This document shows, piece by piece, positions 10,771-19,176 of a stretch of DNA of 64,000 nt (the stretch's first letter is position 1; every line of letters starts with the position of its first letter). The notes beneath the pieces are model-generated. The model did no database searches. It worked only from the letters and a program-made list of their open reading frames with translations, and was not told the origin of the DNA. Both the position numbers and the translations under genes were made by a program. The stretch is from JAHBVY01 sp964415255. Lineage in GTDB: Bacteria > Myxococcota_A > Polyangia > Polyangiales > Polyangiaceae. The stretch spans positions 35,337 through 99,336 of the forward strand of contig CAYQAC010000003.1 of NCBI GenBank assembly GCA_964415255.1, written 5' to 3'.

Positions 10771-12150
10771 TCACAGTGCGTCTAGACGGGAGCGTGCGCG
10801 CAGCTTCTGGAAGTAGCGAAGGCCAATGCCTGAGGCGGCGGCGGCCTTGCTAGCGTCGCCGTCATGCAGCTCGAGCAGGTGCTCGACGAAGCGACGTTCG
10901 AACTCCTCTTGCAGGCGATCGCGCGCCTCAGTGAACGGCAGCCCCAGCGTGAGTAAGCGCTCGATGGTGTCGCTGTGCGGATCGCTCTTGGGTTGCGCCA
11001 GGGTGCGCTCGACCTCGCGCATCCGATCCGCGAGCTGTAGATCGCCGATGGTGAAGTGACGGGTGACCGCGTTTCGTAGCTCGCGCACGTTGCCTGGCCA
11101 GGCCTCTTCGGACCACCTGAGGAGGATCGCTTCTTGTAGCTGGCGTTCGTCGCCGCCGAGCGAGCGCCAGATGTGGCGCGCCAGCAGCTGAACGTCTCCT
11201 TTGCGGTGGCGCAGCGGCGGCAGCTCGATGCGCGTGACCGCCAGCCGGTGGAAGAGATCGTCACGGAACCTGCCGGCCTGCACCTCGCGATCGAGATCGC
11301 GGCGCGTCGCGCAGATGACACGCACGTCCACCCGTAGCCACTTGCTGCCGCCCACGCGGCGGATCTCGCTGCGCTCAAGCGCGCGCAGCAGCTTAGGTTG
11401 TAGTAGCGGATCTAAGTCGCCGATCTCGTCGATGAATAAGGTGCCGCCGTGCGCCTGCTCAAAGACGCCCTTGCGCGTCTCCAGCGCGCCGGTGAAGGCG
11501 CCGCGCTCGTGGCCGAACAGCTCCGTCTCGACCAGGTTGGGCGGCACCGCCGTGCAATCGAAGACCACGAACGGACCGTCCGCGCGCGCCCCCGTTTCGT
11601 GCAGCGACTCCGCGAGCACCTCCTTACCAGTGCCTGTCTCCCCCTCAATCACCACGGGGACAGCCGTCGCCGCGAGCCGCTCGCAGAGCGGGTACAGGCG
11701 GCGCATCTCAAAGCTGCTGCCAACGATGTGGCCGAAGCCTTGGGTCATCGGCGGAGGCGGCGCGGAGCCGTCGCGGCGCTCGAGGCGAAGGGTGGTGGAG
11801 CCCACCTGCAGGATCTCATCTCCCTGGAGCTCCGCCTCGACGATCTTCACGCGGTCGACGCGGGTGCCGTTCTTGGAGCCCAAGTCCGTTGCGCGCACGA
11901 AGCCGTCGAGCGGCTCAAGGCCGAGGTGGCGCCGCGACACCGAGGGATCGGTCAGGCGAAATAAGCACGCCGGGCTGGTGCCCAGCAGCACCCGACCGGG
12001 TTGATTGGGCTCGAGCACGAACTGCGCGCCGCGGTCCGGGCCGCTGGTCACGTCGAGGATGAAGCGCACAGGCTTCGTCTCCGACTGCCAGACCGTCTGA
12101 ATGAGGGTCGCGGTGCCGTCGTCGCGGAAGTCTTGGGTCACGGCGAGCAC
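10771..12150 (-). CDS. Sigma-54-dependent transcriptional activator with FHA domain
   Basis: A 459-aa enhancer-binding protein. An FHA domain occupies ~40-122 (GRVLLGTS, SVSRRHLGLE, DLGSKNGTRVD), followed by a sigma-54 AAA+ domain with Walker A GETGTGKE (170-177), the sigma-54 contact loop GAFTGA (218-223) and a Walker B region GGTLFIDEIGDL. The C-terminal Fis-type helix-turn-helix reads DASKAAAASGIGLRYFQKLR. Such FHA activators replace the usual response-regulator receiver and are typically controlled by Ser/Thr phosphorylation (family knowledge). The membrane kinase gene ends 50 bp away in convergent orientation, making it the obvious candidate partner. The GAFTGA loop and ATPase motifs are intact. 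Target promoters were not identified. Confidence 0.93.
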   Translation of the reverse strand: MLAVTQDFRDDGTATLIQTVWQSETKPVRFILDVTSGPDRGAQFVLEPNQPGRVLLGTSPACLFRLTDPSVSRRHLGLEPLDGFVRATDLGSKNGTRVDRVKIVEAELQGDEILQVGSTTLRLERRDGSAPPPPMTQGFGHIVGSSFEMRRLYPLCERLAATAVPVVIEGETGTGKEVLAESLHETGARADGPFVVFDCTAVPPNLVETELFGHERGAFTGALETRKGVFEQAHGGTLFIDEIGDLDPLLQPKLLRALERSEIRRVGGSKWLRVDVRVICATRRDLDREVQAGRFRDDLFHRLAVTRIELPPLRHRKGDVQLLARHIWRSLGGDERQLQEAILLRWSEEAWPGNVRELRNAVTRHFTIGDLQLADRMREVERTLAQPKSDPHSDTIERLLTLGLPFTEARDRLQEEFERRFVEHLLELHDGDASKAAAASGIGLRYFQKLRARSRLDAL

Positions 12151-12174
12151 GGTATCACGTGCGCGCGGGGGTCA

Positions 12175-13425
12175 TCACGGCCTAGGGACCTTGCAACCGA
12201 TGCGCTCGGTCGCCACGACGACGTCATCGTAGAGGATGCGCTGAGTCTCCGGGATGTCCTGCCCGTCGGCGATCATCCGATCGAGGGTGCCCTTCTCGTA
12301 GTACGCGTCGAGCGTCACCCGCTTGACCGCCACGTCGTTGCTCGTACGAAAGTCGAAGCCCTCGAACGGCCCCTCGTCGCGGTAGTACTGGCCCCAGGTG
12401 TAGAAGTTGTCGCGCAGCCAGCGACCGCTCGCCGGCACGCCGGTGCGGTAGTCGCCCACCAGCTCGTCGTTCACGTAGAAGGCGAGCGCGCCGTCCTTCT
12501 GGCCCAGCGTGTTCGCGTGGGTCATGATCTCCACACAGAACCACTGATCGCGCGGGAATGGCGTTTGGTTGGCGGGGACGAAGTTGTTGCCATAGAAATA
12601 CGTCGTGCCCTGATCGCCCGCGCAGCCGGGCGTGGCCGAGCCGTCGTTGCAGCGCCCCGAGCGCATCTGGTGCCAGTAGACGTAGAACGCGAAGATGTCG
12701 CCATCGCGGGCGTCGAGATCGAACCAGAAGCCCTGGTCACCCGTGGGCTTGGTGTTGGCGAGGCCATCCAGCCCCCACGCGGCGTTGCCTGCGCCCACGC
12801 GGACCCAGTGGTGCGGGCGAGCTGTGTTGGCGACGAAGCGCGCGTGGAAGCGCCAGTAGGCGGTGGGCTCGCGGCTTGGGAAGTCGAACTGCGCGTTCGC
12901 TGAGATGTACGGATCGGCCGCGAGGCGCGTGCGGCTGACGGAGGCGCGCAGGTACTTTGAGCCCCCGTGGGCGATGCCCGGCTCGCTGTCGACGCCGAGC
13001 AGCTCCGCGTCCCTCGTGTGCCTGGTCCAGCCCGCCAAGTCGGCCTCGAAGTCCGAGTGGAAGATGACGCTAGGATCGTTGGCGATGCCAACATCTCCTG
13101 GGTACTGGGCGCTCAGGCCCACGCCCTCTGGGGGAGCGGCGTCGGCCCCGCTGTCGGCGTGCGCGCCGCTGCTGCCGCCGGACGGCCCGCCGCTGCTGCC
13201 GCCGGACGGCCCGCCGCTGCTGCCGCCGACCGGCGCGCCGCTGCTACCCCCCGATGCCCCAGCGCCATCACCCCCGCTGCCACCGAAAGGCCCACCGCCG
13301 CTGCCACCGCTGCCACCGAACGGTCCGGTCGTTCCCCCGTCAGGGTCGGGGTTCTGACTATTGTCCTCACCTGAGCAGGCGACGGCGGTGAGGAGCACGA
13401 AGGACAGAGCTAGGGGGACGCGCAT
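12175..13425 (-). CDS. Gly-linker lipoprotein with jelly-roll-like domain
   Basis: A 416-aa predicted lipoprotein: signal peptide with lipobox TAVAC (Cys17), then a low-complexity Gly/Ser-rich linker to about residue 90 with repeated GGSSG and PSGGSSGG units, then a ~310-aa folded region. The folded part opens with VIFHSDFEADLAGWTRH and ends with YDDVVVATERIGC, a layout shared with the divergently oriented protein at 13666. Both resemble concanavalin-like beta-sandwich (polysaccharide-lyase or lectin-type) proteins, but I cannot assign catalysis. The two genes are divergent over ~240 bp. Likely surface-exposed glycan-binding or degrading protein; function is inference. Confidence 0.75.
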   Translation of the reverse strand: MRVPLALSFVLLTAVACSGEDNSQNPDPDGGTTGPFGGSGGSGGGPFGGSGGDGAGASGGSSGAPVGGSSGGPSGGSSGGPSGGSSGAHADSGADAAPPEGVGLSAQYPGDVGIANDPSVIFHSDFEADLAGWTRHTRDAELLGVDSEPGIAHGGSKYLRASVSRTRLAADPYISANAQFDFPSREPTAYWRFHARFVANTARPHHWVRVGAGNAAWGLDGLANTKPTGDQGFWFDLDARDGDIFAFYVYWHQMRSGRCNDGSATPGCAGDQGTTYFYGNNFVPANQTPFPRDQWFCVEIMTHANTLGQKDGALAFYVNDELVGDYRTGVPASGRWLRDNFYTWGQYYRDEGPFEGFDFRTSNDVAVKRVTLDAYYEKGTLDRMIADGQDIPETQRILYDDVVVATERIGCKVPRP

Positions 13426-13492
13426 CGCCGCTCATTGTGCAATGGCTGCGCCAGGTTTGTCGCCGCTTTTGCCGCAAAACTTCGGGAGCGGA

Positions 13493-13509
13493 GCGAACAC
13501 ATCGTTCGC
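13493..13509. promoter_or_regulatory. Palindrome GCGAAC-N5-GTTCGC in divergent promoter gap
   Basis: It lies in the 240-bp gap between two divergent paralogous lipoprotein genes, the right place for a shared operator. The arms match those of the palindrome at 15206-15222 and the inner arms of the hairpin at 10723. No promoter consensus was confidently seen. Low-confidence operator call. Confidence 0.3.
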
Positions 13510-13665
13510 GGTGCCCTGAGCTTTGGGGGAGTTTGTAGACGGCATGCGGCTTGCTCTCGACGGCGCCTCCCTCACGTACCAGCGGCGCTGCAGTGATGAA
13601 GGAGGCAGGGCCACCCCGGCCCCGCGGACACCTTTACAGCCCCGTGAGGCACCAAGGAACACACC

Positions 13666-14862
13666 ATGCGGAACCTCAACCCAATCGCCCACAGCACGCA
13701 TCGCACGGCACAAGCTCAGGCCACGCGACGCTTGGCCGTGCTACCGCTAGCCCTAGCGCTCCCCCTGGCAGCCGCCTTAGTCGTCGGCTGCACTGACGAT
13801 GATGAGGGGGCGTGCGAGGGGCCGAGCTGTTCGCACACGGGCGCCACGGGTGGTGTGGGTGCGGTGGGCGGCGCTGGTGCGGTGGGCGGCGCTGGTGCCA
13901 CCGGCGGCGCTGGTGCCGCGGGCGGCGCTGGTGCGGTGGGCGGCGCTGGTGCGACGGGCGGCGCTGGTGCCGCGGGCGGCGCTGGTGCGACGGGTGGCGC
14001 AGGCCCCAACGTGATCCTCTCCGAAGACTGGGAGAGCGGCGCGAGCGGCTGGACGATCGAAGGGCCAGCATCCCTCGAGACCGATCCTGATCGCATCCGC
14101 TCAGGCAGCCAATCGCTGCGAGTCGACTTCCGTAACCCTGACTGTGGGCCGGCCTCGTGCAACGCGCAGGGGAACAACTGTTACGAGAACTACCCCCAGG
14201 TGGTCAGCCGTAGGACCTTCAACCTCCCCCGCTACTACGTCTCATGGTGGGTCTACTACCCGAGCGACTTCACCTTCTATCAAGGCCCGTGCTTACCCAC
14301 GCGGGGCGCTCAGGGGCACTTCGTGCGGTTCTCCAAGTTTCACACCCCGCACGACCCCAACGACTCCTTCTATCAAGGCGCGTTCCCTGACTTTGGGCAG
14401 AACCACGCAGGTCCGAACGCGATCGGCGTTCGGGCTGAGTACCAATGGATCGAGAACGCAAGCGGGCGGCAGACGATTGGCCGTAATCTTAACGGCTTGT
14501 CGCTCACTGACGTCGCTGGGCGATGGAACCACTACGAGATCTTCGTCGACCTCGGGACGGTGGATGGCTACGATGGCGCCATCACCTGGGCGGTCAACGA
14601 CGAAGTGCGCTTCGCCATGTATGGAGACCAGGTCCACCTGGGTACAGCTAGCAACGCCTGGGGTAGCCGCGCTGAGGAGGCTAACCAGCACCCTGGCTTG
14701 ATGCGTACGTCGGATGAGGCCTTCACGCGGCTCGGCCTCGTCTCGAATCCAAACTCGAGCTTTGGTGGCCGCCCAGGCGACGTCTATTGGATAGATGATC
14801 TTGTCATCATGGACGGGTGTCCGGCTGATCGAGGCCTCTGCGCTCCGATCGCCAGTCCCTAG
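13666..14862 (+). CDS. Gly/Ala-linker lipoprotein with jelly-roll-like domain
   Basis: A 398-aa predicted lipoprotein. A long n-region and hydrophobic core lead to lipobox LVVGC (~Cys42). Next comes a Gly-Ala-rich linker built of GGAGA units (about residues 60-115, encoded by a repetitive 18-bp DNA pattern such as ggcgctggtgcggtgggc). The globular domain starts NVILSEDWESGASGWTIEG and ends DVYWIDDLVIMDGC. The same beginning (E/DW...GW) and ending (DD-V/I-V/M) occur in the divergently encoded protein at 12175, so the two are paralogs. The SGSQSLRVDF segment fits a carbohydrate-binding or polysaccharide-lyase-like beta-sandwich. Function not established. Confidence 0.75.
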   Translation: MRNLNPIAHSTHRTAQAQATRRLAVLPLALALPLAAALVVGCTDDDEGACEGPSCSHTGATGGVGAVGGAGAVGGAGATGGAGAAGGAGAVGGAGATGGAGAAGGAGATGGAGPNVILSEDWESGASGWTIEGPASLETDPDRIRSGSQSLRVDFRNPDCGPASCNAQGNNCYENYPQVVSRRTFNLPRYYVSWWVYYPSDFTFYQGPCLPTRGAQGHFVRFSKFHTPHDPNDSFYQGAFPDFGQNHAGPNAIGVRAEYQWIENASGRQTIGRNLNGLSLTDVAGRWNHYEIFVDLGTVDGYDGAITWAVNDEVRFAMYGDQVHLGTASNAWGSRAEEANQHPGLMRTSDEAFTRLGLVSNPNSSFGGRPGDVYWIDDLVIMDGCPADRGLCAPIASP

Positions 14863-14869
14863 CTCTCGT

Positions 14870-15144
14870 TCAGTCGCGGCCGTAGACGCGGCGCCCACCA
14901 GGGAACACCAGGTTGCCATCGATCTTGATCTTGGCGCCGCCCATCAGCGCAGCATGGGCGGCTGGCTCATCCGCTGAGTAGGCCACGTCCGTCGTGTGGA
15001 TGATGATGTTGGAGTAGACGTTGATGTTGTCGCTGCTCTCCTCTCCTCCCCGAGGACCCAACGGAACACCAGCCGCGCGTCGACGAGCGTGTTGTGGTGG
15101 ACCCAGACGTCTCGCAGGTAGCCTGGCCGCACACCCCATGCCAC
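14870..15144 (-). pseudogene. Frameshifted remnant of a right-handed beta-helix protein
   Basis: One minus-strand frame (from ~15144) reads RDVWVHHNTLVDARLVFRW and breaks off at about 15045. A second frame continues SSDNINVYSNIIIHTTDVAY and ends DGNLVFPGGRRVYGRD before a stop at 14870. The two halves join at a purine-rich stretch (ggggaggagaggag, ~15038-15055) if one base is gained or lost. The repeated V/I-x-V-x-x-N pattern is typical of parallel beta-helix proteins such as pectate-lyase-like folds. The upstream portion is missing: a stop codon precedes the first frame at ~15157. It follows, tail to tail, a glycan-type lipoprotein. Confidence 0.65.
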
Positions 15145-15205
15145 TGGCGTTTGACTGACTCATTGCGGCCATCAGCCACCTTGAATAAGGCCGGCTGGCC
15201 AGTCG

Positions 15206-15222
15206 GCGAACGAATCGTTCGC
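15206..15222. promoter_or_regulatory. Perfect palindrome GCGAACGAATCGTTCGC
   Basis: An 8-bp inverted repeat around one base in the ~350-bp stretch between the beta-helix remnant and the lipoprotein at 15499. No ORF is supported in this stretch. The palindrome resembles those at 13493 and 10730. It may be an operator or simply a repeat. Confidence 0.35.
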
Positions 15223-15498
15223 GCCGAACCTATCGTTCACAGCTCATTAGTCGAAAACCTAGGTTAATCAGCCGCTTGCTTGGAGAGGCATGCGTCTTGC
15301 GTGCGCTCCGGCTGATGGGTGTGAGGTCATCGAAGCGGAAGCAGCCGGCCGAGTAGCGCCGTTGCGCTTTGGGTGGCTGTGAGGCACGGTGAGCAACACC
15401 GCTTTACGCGATAAGGTCCTTGGCGCTGGCGCCTTGGGTCGCGACCCTGGCGTCACAAGGCAGGGCGTGCGAACCTCAACTCATCAGTTGGAGCATTC

Positions 15499-16200
15499 AT
15501 GCGTATCATTTACAAATCGGTTCTGTTCGCGTTAGTCACCCTGACGGGATGTGGCTCTGAAGAGGACGGCGGCGCCAAGGGCGGGAGCGCCGGGAGCGGT
15601 GCCACCGGCGGGAGCGGCGCTAGCGGAGCGACTGGGGGGAGCGGCGCTAGCGGAGCGACTGGGGGGAGCGGCGCCAGCGGAGCGACGGGTGGGAGCGGCG
15701 CCAGCGGTGCCACCGGCGGCAGCAGCGCCAGCGGTGGTGTCGGCGGAGGGAGCGGTGGGGTTGGTGGGGGCGAGTGCACCGAGCCGGACGGCGGCGTGGG
15801 GCTGCCCTGCGACCAAGCGGAGAATGACTGCCCGTGTGATCTGATGTGCTCGGCGCGGCGGTGCCGCGAACGCAACGCCTGCGGTGAAGTGGCGATCTCG
15901 CTTGAGGCGCCCACCACCAATGAAGATGGCAGCTGCCTGACCACCTTGGCTGGCTTCAAGTTCCGTTGGGGTACCACACCAGGGGGGCCCTACGAGCACG
16001 AGCTCGACGTGGGTTTGCCTTGTGAGGAGGTCGGCACCGCGGCTTGTGGTGACGGCGGCACGGCGCCTGAGCAGGTGTGTTTCTACCGGCTCGGTGGGCT
16101 GGAGAACGGTGATTGGTACTTCGTGGCCTACGCCTACACGACGGATGGCCTCGAGAGCGCTGCCTCGGGTGAGGCCTCGATCACGATCGACTGTCACTGA
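15499..16200 (+). CDS. Gly/Ser/Ala-linker lipoprotein
   Basis: A 233-aa predicted lipoprotein: the short signal peptide MRIIYKSVLFALVTLTGC gives a textbook lipobox (LTGC, Cys18). Residues ~25-90 are a Gly-Ser-Ala-Thr linker made of near-identical GGSGASGAT units encoded by ~30-bp tandem DNA repeats. A Cys-rich motif follows (CDQAENDCPCDLMCSARRCRERNAC), then a ~100-aa domain with YEHELDVG, VCFYRLGGLENGDWYFVAYAY and TTDGLESA that looks like a fibronectin-III-type beta-sandwich. Probably anchored in the outer membrane with the domain displayed on a flexible stalk. No close function is recognised. Confidence 0.8.
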   Translation: MRIIYKSVLFALVTLTGCGSEEDGGAKGGSAGSGATGGSGASGATGGSGASGATGGSGASGATGGSGASGATGGSSASGGVGGGSGGVGGGECTEPDGGVGLPCDQAENDCPCDLMCSARRCRERNACGEVAISLEAPTTNEDGSCLTTLAGFKFRWGTTPGGPYEHELDVGLPCEEVGTAACGDGGTAPEQVCFYRLGGLENGDWYFVAYAYTTDGLESAASGEASITIDCH

Positions 16201-16278
16201 TACGGTCAGCTGACCGTCAGTGGGTGCCCCGTCGCGTGGAGCACGCCAAGCTCCGTGCGGCGGTGGCTGCTCGTCAGC

Positions 16279-16298
16279 TAGTCAGTGAAGTAGACTAA
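16279..16298. repeat. Palindromic repeat TAGTCAGTGAAGTAGACTAA overlapping a stop codon
   Basis: An 18/20 match to the repeat at 6205-6224. Here it supplies the TAG stop (16295-16297, minus strand) of the outer-membrane protein gene. Both copies sit at the 3' end of a gene. Confidence 0.5.
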
Positions 16299-17161
16299 TA
16301 GAGCGTCCCGACGAGGCGCAGCGAGGGGATGAAGGTGGTGAGCTCGGTCTTGTCGGGGCGGTCTGTCTCCACGTGAAAATAGGTGAGGCTGAGCAGCCCG
16401 CCCAGGCTGAGGTGCTTGCTTACCAAGGCCTCATAGCCTGCGTTGATCTCCGCGCCGAAGCCCTCGCCGTGGTCGGGGTAGGTCTTCGTGGAGGCGCGGA
16501 TGCCCCGCTGGGTGAGGGTGTCCTCGCCTTGGCGAAAGGTGACGCGCGCGAAGCCAGCGGTGATGGCGAACGACAGCCCCTTTTGCGGGTTGGGGTAGTA
16601 AGTGAAGCTGGGTCCGTGCATCGATAGGCGAGTGGGCACCACCACCTCGCGCTCGAACTCATAGGTGACTCCGTCCTGGTGGTAGGGCTCATCCCAGCTG
16701 CGGCTCGTCTTGGGGGCTTCGAATAGCGTCAGGGTGCCGCCCAGGACCAAGCCGGGCCGGAGGGAGCCGCCGAGCGTGAGGTGAAGGCTGGCTCCGAGGC
16801 CTTGTGCGCTGGTGCTAGGGGCAGCTCGTGCGTTGACGCTCACCTCCTCTTCGCCAAAGGAGTAGCCCGCGCCTGCTGCCGCGCGGAGGAAGAAGCCGCC
16901 GTGGCGCGCCCGGCGCTCGGGCTTCGCAGCTGGCGCATCGGCTTTGGGTGACTTCGCGGGAGACGCTGCCGCGCCGGCCCCATCAGAGTGCGTGTCTGGA
17001 GGCGGTGCGTCGTGAGGGTAGATCGGGGCGGTCCGTGGGGAGGTGATGTCCTGCGCCATGCTGGGGCTCGCGGTGAGGAGCGGGGCCAGCGCCAGTCCGA
17101 AGACAGCGAGGGCGCGCCCCCAGCGCGCAGAGGTGGAGCTGAGATACGGCGCGATGGACAT
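16295..17161 (-). CDS. Outer-membrane beta-barrel-like protein, paralog 1
   Basis: A 288-aa exported protein. The ATG at 17161 is preferred over upstream in-frame codons because it gives a clean signal peptide (WGRALAVFGLALAPLLTASPSMAQD) and because the longer frame runs through a copy of the dispersed G-rich repeat at 17231, which is usually intergenic. After a Pro/Ala/Lys linker (~30-85) come amphipathic strands and a C-terminal aromatic residue (IPSLRLVGTLY), typical of outer-membrane barrels. The downstream neighbour at 17302 shares the ending IPSLRLVGSYF, the GP-x-F-x-Y segment and a late LLSL-x-F strand, so the two are tandem paralogs. Function unknown. Confidence 0.7.
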   Translation of the reverse strand: MSIAPYLSSTSARWGRALAVFGLALAPLLTASPSMAQDITSPRTAPIYPHDAPPPDTHSDGAGAAASPAKSPKADAPAAKPERRARHGGFFLRAAAGAGYSFGEEEVSVNARAAPSTSAQGLGASLHLTLGGSLRPGLVLGGTLTLFEAPKTSRSWDEPYHQDGVTYEFEREVVVPTRLSMHGPSFTYYPNPQKGLSFAITAGFARVTFRQGEDTLTQRGIRASTKTYPDHGEGFGAEINAGYEALVSKHLSLGGLLSLTYFHVETDRPDKTELTTFIPSLRLVGTLY

Positions 17162-17230
17162 GGCGCTCGGTTCGGCGGGCAAGTGCGCCCTGTTGCTAGC
17201 TTGCGTCTGAGGGCGGCTCCAGGCACTACC

Positions 17231-17245
17231 GAACCCCCAAAACCC
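17231..17245 (-). repeat. G-rich dispersed repeat copy (GAACCCCCAAAACCC)
   Basis: Located about 70 bp upstream of the preferred start of the outer-membrane protein at 16295-17161. A sister copy (18135-18150, opposite orientation) lies in the same relative position upstream of the paralogous gene. Confidence 0.55.
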
Positions 17246-17301
17246 GTGGACGACCGCTGGTCTGTTTTGCATGGCGCTCCCTCCCGATGAGGATATCATT
17301 A

Positions 17302-18105
17302 CTAGAAATAGCTACCCACGAGGCGGAGTGAGGGGATGGTGAGGGAGGAGACCAGGTGGCGCTTGCTTTCGCCCCACCTTTGGTACTCCTCCGTGGTGTT
17401 ATCCAGATCGATCCGGAAGAAGCTGAGGCTCGCGAGCAGGCCGAGCCTAGCCTTATCGCTCTGGAACAGCTCGAAGCCGAGGTTGAGTTCAGCGCCATAC
17501 CCATCTCCATCTTGCGCTTTGGGTGATGCGGGCGACTTGACTTTGTCCTTGAACACTTGCCTGTCGCCTTCGTGGATCTTGAATTCAGCGATGCCGAGCG
17601 TCACGCCTAGTGAGAAGGGAGATGCCTTGCCCAGGTAGAAGTTCAGGTTCGGGCCAAGGAGGAAGAGCGTCGTATTGCCCGTGAGCTCTACGGCAGGTTG
17701 ATCGTAGTCTAGGTAGACTAGGAGGGTGGTCACCTGCGGGAAGTAGAACAGGCTGAAGGAGAGCCCAAGCGCTGTCACGTTCGAGAGGCCGAGCCCGGCG
17801 GTCAGCTGCCCGCTACCGCCGTACTGTGAGAAGGTCAGTGTTCGGTACTGATCGATGGGTCCGAAGTCTGGCCTGATCGACCCGCTCACGTGGCTCATCC
17901 CCAGCGCGGCTCGCAGGAAGACAACCGGCGTGGCGCTCTCCTGTTTGGGGAGTGGCGCGATGGGGTGGGATGGATCCGCCAGCTGGAGGGGGGTGAGGCT
18001 GGGGCTCGGTTCCGCCGGGGGGGCATCGCTCTGAGCCAGCGCGTGCCCGCTGATGAGCGTCATGAGCAGCAGGCTCAGGGCTGGGAGGGTGAAGCGGCAT
18101 GGCCA
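17302..18105 (-). CDS. Outer-membrane beta-barrel-like protein, paralog 2 (start codon unclear)
   Basis: The coding signal begins with a signal-peptide core, RFTLPALSLLLMTLISGHALAQ, encoded at ~18093-18030, but no in-frame ATG, GTG or TTG immediately precedes it. An ATG at 18100 is out of frame by one base, so removing one base of the CCGC at 18094-18097 would give M-R-F-T-L-P. This points to a sequencing error or a genuine frameshift; otherwise translation would have to start more than 80 codons upstream in poorly coding sequence (an in-frame ATG is at 18342). The mature protein (~240 aa) resembles the neighbour at 16295, with the same GPNLNFYLG and IPSLRLVGSYF elements and a C-terminal Phe. 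Function unknown. Confidence 0.6.
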   Translation of the reverse strand, partial: WPCRFTLPALSLLLMTLISGHALAQSDAPPAEPSPSLTPLQLADPSHPIAPLPKQESATPVVFLRAALGMSHVSGSIRPDFGPIDQYRTLTFSQYGGSGQLTAGLGLSNVTALGLSFSLFYFPQVTTLLVYLDYDQPAVELTGNTTLFLLGPNLNFYLGKASPFSLGVTLGIAEFKIHEGDRQVFKDKVKSPASPKAQDGDGYGAELNLGFELFQSDKARLGLLASLSFFRIDLDNTTEEYQRWGESKRHLVSSLTIPSLRLVGSYF

Positions 18106-18495
18106 CGCCCAAGTCGCTTGGTTGCAGCTCGAGCTTGGTTTGGGGGTTTGCCTGCACCGCGCCGAGCGGCTCTGGGCTTGGCGGTGCACTGCCCTTGCGG
18201 GTCGCTGCGCGAGCGCTGAACGCACCTTCAAGTGGACGACTCCCAAGTGGGCCGGCGACGCACAGGGTGGCTGTGAAGCGGGCGCACAGTCAGTCAGGCT
18301 GTGCTCTGCCCCGTGGTGGAATCGCGGTGAAATGGCGGTCATGGTGGGCTCGCTCGCTGGGCGCTGCACGCGCCGCAAATCCCAATGCAAGGCGGTGACC
18401 AACATGCCTGCGCTGAACGCCGTGACGTGAGCCGCCCCCCTGCAGCGCACCAGAGCGCACCAGCGCGCACCAGAGCGCGTTTGACGCCGTGCAGC

Positions 18496-19044
18496 ATGCG
18501 GAGCCACACTACTCAGCTGATGGTCACCCCTTGGAGGCTCAGCTCAATCCTGGCTCTGTGCGCGCTGCTCGGCGCTTGTCAGCGCGACGCCACCGCGCCC
18601 GAATCCAGCGCGAAGCCCGCCGAACCGGCAGCGGTGAGCGCTGCTGACGAAAAAGAGGAGAGCGCGGCGCCCGCCAGCCCGGCTGAGGACGAAGCCGCCG
18701 AGCCAGCGCCCGAGCCGGGCGCCCCAGCTGCATCGCCACGCAAAGCGGGCAGCGCCGCCGAGGCACGCGGTGACGCGCTGGGCGAGTCGCTCCCCGCACT
18801 GCTCGAGGCGCTGCGCACCTCGGACACCACGCTGTCGCGCCTCTACGGCGACACCCCGAAGGCCACCCCGCTGGCCGCAGAGGACTCCCGCTGTGAGGCG
18901 GCGTGCACCGCGTTCGCGTCCCTGAAGCGCGCCGCCGCCGGGATCTGCCGCATCACGGGGGATGACGACGAACGCTGCACGGACGCACAGAAGCGCGTCG
19001 CTCATCACCAAGCGAAGCTAGCGAGCTGCGCCTGCCGGGATTGA
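18496..19044 (+). CDS. Small secreted lipoprotein with Ala/Glu-rich linker
   Basis: About 182 aa. The signal peptide SSILALCALLGACQRD has lipobox LGAC. ATG 18496 is used; ATG 18520 would give a shorter n-region and is equally plausible, and neither has a clear Shine-Dalgarno sequence. An Ala/Pro/Glu-rich, probably disordered segment (~30-90) precedes a small C-terminal domain with five cysteines (RCEAACTAFASLKRAAAGICRI, DERCTDAQ, LASCACRD) that is likely disulfide-bonded. Similar small Cys-tail lipoproteins are frequent in myxobacteria. Function unknown. It lies divergently from the outer-membrane protein pair. Confidence 0.65.
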   Translation: MRSHTTQLMVTPWRLSSILALCALLGACQRDATAPESSAKPAEPAAVSAADEKEESAAPASPAEDEAAEPAPEPGAPAASPRKAGSAAEARGDALGESLPALLEALRTSDTTLSRLYGDTPKATPLAAEDSRCEAACTAFASLKRAAAGICRITGDDDERCTDAQKRVAHHQAKLASCACRD

Positions 19045-19176
19045 TTCGTCAGTGCACCATACCGATTAGTCAGCGCGGCATACCAGCCAACGCTGGCGCG
19101 CGTAGGTTGCTGCTGGTTGCCTCTCCTGCCACACGCCGACCGGGGTAGGGGCGCCGCAGCGCCCCTTGCGCACCGC

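Noticed and set aside
11201..12903. Long plus-strand ORFs over the FHA activator and the lipoprotein at 12175
   Set aside because: Both run opposite to genes with strong domain evidence and have biased, non-protein-like composition.
13850..14010. Tandem repeats in lipoprotein linkers as CRISPR candidates
   Set aside because: Units are 9-30 bp, contiguous, in frame and translate to Gly/Ser/Ala stalks; there are no spacers.
17302..18507. Full 401-aa version of the outer-membrane protein
   Set aside because: The first ~135 residues are poorly coding and include a copy of the intergenic G-rich repeat; the coding signal begins at the signal peptide near 18093.
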